Source: Acidobacteriota bacterium
Lineage (GTDB): Bacteria; Acidobacteriota; Terriglobia; Bryobacterales; Bryobacteraceae
Assembly: GCA_016185425.1 (NCBI GenBank)
Contig: JACPNQ010000007.1
Coordinates: forward strand, 1-35,047
Length of the DNA: 35,047 nucleotides
Reading direction: 5' to 3'
Part shown: piece after piece, positions 31,885-35,047 of the stretch
Layout of the letters: every line of letters begins with the position of its first letter
How positions within the stretch are numbered: the stretch's first letter is position 1
The notes under the pieces: model-generated
Seen by the model: the letters and a program-made list of their open reading frames with translations, nothing else
What the model was told of the DNA's origin: nothing
Database searches by the model: none
Translations under genes and position numbers: made by a program

Positions 31885-33258
31885 ATGACTCGACTCCTGG
31901 CGGCAGTACTGCTAACGAGCATTGCCCTCTTCGCGCAGACGCGACCGGTTTATTACCTTCTATGGTTTGACACCGAAGACTATATTGACCCGGCGTCCGA
32001 TGACGCGGCGCTGCGTTTGGCTACTACGCTCGAGAAGATGGGGCTGCGCGCGACGTTTAAGGTGGTCGGCGAAAAAGCCCGGGGACTCGAGAAGCGGAAC
32101 CGGCTCGACGTCATCAAGGCGTTGTCCCGTCATGATATCGGGTATCACACGAATTACCACAGCATTCCGCCGGCGCCGGCCGCTTATCAGCGCATCCTGC
32201 ATCCGCTGGAAGCGGTGGAAGAGTTTTCCCGCAGGGAAGAACCGGGGCTTCGCGATGTCCAGCGGATCTTCGGCATTCTGCCCAGTTGTTACGGCCAACC
32301 CGGCGATTCGTGGGGGCCGGCGGCGAACGTGGCGCTGAGACGCTGGGGCGTGCCGGTCTATATGGACGATGGCGGGCAAGTCGGCCTGAACGGCCAGCCG
32401 TTCTGGTTGGGCGGCATGCTCTATGTCTTCAATCTGAAAGGCTACACGCTACGCCCCGACATCAATCATCCGGAGACGCTCCAAGCAACCAACAAGAAGT
32501 TCGACGACATGGTGGCGTCCCTGCGTGCTAAGGGCGGCGGCGTCATCCAAACCTATTTCCACCCGACCGAGTTCTCCTCGACGGAGTTTTGGGACGCGGT
32601 GAATTTTCTTGGGGGCAACTATACGCCGCCTGGTGATTACAAGATGCCCCGGCGAAGGTCGCCGGAGCCGGCAGAGAATGCGTATAAGACGCTTTTCGAA
32701 TTCGTGCGGCACATTCAATCCATTCCCGACGTGCAGATCGTCACAGCGCGAGAGTTGCCGCTGCTGTTTGAGAACCCTGTGCAGCGTCCATCGGCGTCTG
32801 ACGCTCGCCGTCAGTTCCAATCCTCGATCGATATGCAGGGCCCTTATTCCGCGGCGGACCAGTTGCTGGCGTTGCTCGGAATGGAACCGCAATATGTCGA
32901 TGGCCCGGTCGCTCGCGGGCAGACTGTGGTGTTGGGAGAAACGCTGTCACGGATCCTTTTTGACCGCGCGAAACTGGACGCTGTGGGTTACATCGAAACC
33001 CATAGGCGTTTGCCACACACGGTATGGGCGGGTTCCCAGAGATTGTCGCTGCCGGATTTTGCGGCCACGCTGGCTGGAGATGACGGGGGGCCGGTGGTGC
33101 AGATTCGGAAAGGGGTGACGGCGTTTGAGCGGTATGTTGCGGCGGATACGGACAAGAATTATGGGTGGGTGATTCATCCGAAGGGGTTTGCTGCGCCGGA
33201 GTTGCTGGAGCAGGCGCGGTTGCAGGCTTGGACGTTGAAGCCGGCGCGGTTGCGATAG
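31885..33258 (+). CDS. Secreted NodB-type polysaccharide deacetylase-like protein with PMBR-like tail
   Basis: 457 residues with a signal peptide (MTRLLAAVLLTSIALFAQ). The NodB-like domain (about 20-290) has the metal/catalytic DTEDYID, the H-x3-H motif HTNYH in DIGYHTNYHS, and YFHPTEF, which fit carbohydrate esterase 4-type chemistry, although spacing and overall length are atypical, so activity on peptidoglycan or polysaccharide is inferred. The C-terminal region (about 350-457) contains AVGYIETHRRLPHTVWAGSQ and RLSLPDFAATLAG, which closely resembles pseudomurein-binding repeats. The gene converges on the PhoX gene, 76 nt away. Confidence 0.75.
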   Translation: MTRLLAAVLLTSIALFAQTRPVYYLLWFDTEDYIDPASDDAALRLATTLEKMGLRATFKVVGEKARGLEKRNRLDVIKALSRHDIGYHTNYHSIPPAPAAYQRILHPLEAVEEFSRREEPGLRDVQRIFGILPSCYGQPGDSWGPAANVALRRWGVPVYMDDGGQVGLNGQPFWLGGMLYVFNLKGYTLRPDINHPETLQATNKKFDDMVASLRAKGGGVIQTYFHPTEFSSTEFWDAVNFLGGNYTPPGDYKMPRRRSPEPAENAYKTLFEFVRHIQSIPDVQIVTARELPLLFENPVQRPSASDARRQFQSSIDMQGPYSAADQLLALLGMEPQYVDGPVARGQTVVLGETLSRILFDRAKLDAVGYIETHRRLPHTVWAGSQRLSLPDFAATLAGDDGGPVVQIRKGVTAFERYVAADTDKNYGWVIHPKGFAAPELLEQARLQAWTLKPARLR

Positions 33259-33334
33259 GGATGGGCCCCCGGATCGCGTCAACATCCAGACCGGATTTCG
33301 CAACGCCTTACCAGTGCCTCCTCGCCCTACTTGA

Positions 33335-34810
33335 CTACAGCAGGCCTTGGCCCCAGGGACCCCAGATGGCCAGCGTTAACGCCTTCTCGTAGAGTTCGGA
33401 GCCTATCGGGATGGTGGGAATCGAGCCGTAGCGGCTTGTCGCGCGAACCGTTCCGCGGCCATACATATTGACGAAGAATGTCTGACCATCGGGGCTGAAG
33501 CAGGCGCCTGCCATCTCGAGCGAGTTGAAGATATTCCTGGCGAAATCGAAGATATCTCCCGATGGCGTTATGCCGCGTAAGAACTGACCGCCGCCGCCGT
33601 CTTCACATACCACAAGGCCGCCGCGGGGGCTGACGGCGATGTTATCGGGAAAGTCGAGCACGTGTAAGTCCGGTGTCTCAAAGACCATCGTGAGAGCCGA
33701 CGCAACTGTATCACAGGCCCAGATCTGGCCGAGGCCGATTTCGCCGCCGTTGGTGGACGTGAAATAAATCTTACCCTCCGAATACCAGCAACCTTCCAGG
33801 CGGCGGAAGATGGCGCCGCCTGCATTGAATCCCTGCTGGAATGTCGCCGAGGCAGTGGCGCCATTGACGGTGACGGAGACGGGCGTTGGGTCGGGATTTG
33901 GAACGGGGACCCAGCTTATGGGAAGAGCGACGCCGACTTTTTGATCGATGCATGTGACGTAACGGTCGGCGGAATTCACCTTGAGCATTTGTAACTGGCC
34001 CGTTCCGGCGGCTAAATCGCCGGGTTTGGTTGGTTTGCTCGCGGGCATGTACCGGTAAAAGCCGGAGACATCGCCCTGGTCTTCGGTTTCGTAGAGGATC
34101 CCGGTGGCGGGGTCAACAGCGACGGCTTCGTGAGCGAAACGGCCGAGTGCTCGAAGGGGAACGGGCTGAACCGGCGCGCCTGGCGTGACGGTGGCCGGGA
34201 CTTCGAATACATAGCCGTGATTCTGAGCGTATCCAGTGGCGGAGGATGCTTCAAGACTTTCTTCGCATGAAAGCCAGCTTCCCCACGGAGTGGCCCCACC
34301 GGCGCAATTACGCAGCGTGCCGACGAGGCTCCAGTATTCGCGTACTTTTTGGCGCGTACGGGGATTCACTTCGATCGACGTTGTGCCGCCGCCCGAGAAT
34401 TCATCGAAGGCGAACCGGCGGGGCCCGTAATCGGTGTTGAGCAGATGGGCAATGGTGCCTGCGGTGGTTGACGTGGAGTCGGCCGGCCGCGGGCGAAAGC
34501 GATTGCCAGCTTCGCCAATTTCGTGGTTACGGATGAGCAGGATGTTGCCGTTGGCGAGAGGTAGCGCGGCCATACCATCCATTGCGGACGGGACGGGAAA
34601 TCCGTCGGCCATCATCTCGCCTTCGTAACTGACAACGGAATATTGGAAGCCAGGAGGAAGGGAGAGAACATCGCCGGCGGGACGTAGCGGCCCGTAGCCC
34701 GGACTGGTGATGGATTTCCCTTGACGAGTAACGTTCGCAGCGCGGGCGGACATGCCTGCGAAGAGGCCGGTGACAGGAGCGGCGAAGAAGTTGCGACGTG
34801 TAAAAGTCAT
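33335..34810 (-). CDS. PhoX-family (DUF839) phosphatase-like protein, Tat-exported
   Basis: 491 residues. The N-terminus (MTFTRRNFFAAPVTGLFAG) is a Tat signal (TRRNFF). Family segments include ILLIRNHEIGE, TPWGSWLSCEES, FAHEAVAVDP, YETEDQGDVSGFYRY and VVCEDGGGG, which match the PhoX/DUF839 propeller; PhoX enzymes are periplasmic Ca/Fe alkaline phosphatases, and the Cys-Glu (CEES) and Asp/Glu positions expected for the metals are present. Substrate and activity remain inferred. ATG 34810 was chosen; upstream codons are open but show no Tat or family features. A TATAAT lies 10 nt upstream. Confidence 0.88.
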   Translation of the reverse strand: MTFTRRNFFAAPVTGLFAGMSARAANVTRQGKSITSPGYGPLRPAGDVLSLPPGFQYSVVSYEGEMMADGFPVPSAMDGMAALPLANGNILLIRNHEIGEAGNRFRPRPADSTSTTAGTIAHLLNTDYGPRRFAFDEFSGGGTTSIEVNPRTRQKVREYWSLVGTLRNCAGGATPWGSWLSCEESLEASSATGYAQNHGYVFEVPATVTPGAPVQPVPLRALGRFAHEAVAVDPATGILYETEDQGDVSGFYRYMPASKPTKPGDLAAGTGQLQMLKVNSADRYVTCIDQKVGVALPISWVPVPNPDPTPVSVTVNGATASATFQQGFNAGGAIFRRLEGCWYSEGKIYFTSTNGGEIGLGQIWACDTVASALTMVFETPDLHVLDFPDNIAVSPRGGLVVCEDGGGGQFLRGITPSGDIFDFARNIFNSLEMAGACFSPDGQTFFVNMYGRGTVRATSRYGSIPTIPIGSELYEKALTLAIWGPWGQGLL

Positions 34811-34820
34811 AGCGAGGCGG

Positions 34821-34826
34821 ATTATA
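34821..34826 (-). promoter_or_regulatory. Consensus -10 TATAAT upstream of PhoX-like gene
   Basis: TATAAT on the minus strand, 10 nt before ATG 34810; TTCCAT 17 nt upstream is a weak -35. Transcription would begin within about 4 nt of the start codon. The rest of 34827-35047 holds nothing else I can identify. Confidence 0.5.
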
Positions 34827-35047
34827 TTGAATGTCCCCGGCCGATGGAAGGCGAAATTCACGGTTTTGTAAAGAAAGTTGTGGAGATAGGATGATGGGTA
34901 TTCGATATCAGGCGTGTCCAAATTAGCGATTAGCAAGAAGTAGGCAAGGTCCTGATAGGTTAGGAGACGTTCCGCCAAGAACAGAATTCCTTCCGACGAG
35001 GACCAAGCCCTGACACGAGTATCGAGCATTTTCAGTCAAATTCTCCA

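Noticed and set aside
34811..35047. N-terminal extension of the PhoX protein toward 35029
   Set aside because: It would place the Tat signal internally, and a TATAAT lies just before ATG 34810.

Overview
The window looks like a chromosomal segment of a high-GC member of the Acidobacteriota, probably Solibacter/Bryobacterales-like. This is inferred from gene content, not from a marker gene. The content includes a giant TonB-dependent receptor with an N-terminal carboxypeptidase-regulatory-like domain, a TIGR03435-type protein (a family expanded in Solibacter), Tat-exported Gfo/Idh/MocA, PhoX and tandem-hydrolase proteins, and an STGPK/HGLT-type protein pair.

Layout. 1-498 is the 3' part of a phage-terminase-like ATPase gene that stops where a nuclease domain would be expected. 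622-4182 is the TonB-dependent receptor, followed by a hairpin shared with the convergent operon. 9951-4298 (minus) is a tightly packed operon: cysteine desulfurase, mnmA, lipid A-type acyltransferase, secreted alpha/beta hydrolase, cyclase-family protein. 9978-12324 (plus) carries a SAM hydrolase (DUF62), the TIGR03435 protein and mutM. A small envelope protein (12860-12315, minus) converges on mutM. 12999-18286 (plus) holds a fused homocysteine methyltransferase/MTHFR, a Sua5/YciO protein, a GYF_2 membrane protein, a 6S RNA, a YmdB-type phosphodiesterase and a small membrane protein.

21405-18283 (minus) is an operon of a SMP-30 lipoprotein, an EthD-like protein, a winged-helix regulator, an AHSA1/SRPBCC protein and a lipocalin-like protein. 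The regulator and the AHSA1 gene each carry an apparent 1-nt frameshift. 21452-24550 (plus) encodes a Gly-rich exported protein, a tandem metallo-beta-lactamase-fold protein and a CxxCC protein. 26648-24540 (minus) is a tandem alpha/beta hydrolase. 26692-30156 (plus) holds a GNAT protein and a Gfo/Idh/MocA-PQQ propeller pair. 30157-31884 is accessory-looking: a 49-codon ORF, an inverted repeat and a coupled STGPK pair. The window closes with a NodB-type deacetylase (plus) and a PhoX-type phosphatase (minus).

The genes mix housekeeping work (tRNA thiolation, DNA repair, one-carbon metabolism, t6A-type chemistry, 6S RNA) with secreted catabolic functions typical of soil oligotrophs. Stop-start overlaps (ATGA, GTGA, TTGA), GTG/TTG starts and -10-like hexamers within about 10 nt of start codons recur, pointing to translational coupling and leaderless or near-leaderless transcripts. 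The items most worth following are the 6S RNA next to ymdB, the paired frameshifts at 19360-19566, the STGPK pair with a shared helical motif, the pseudomurein-binding-repeat-like tail on the deacetylase, and the nuclease-less terminase fragment. No CRISPR array, tRNA, rRNA or complete insertion sequence was seen.
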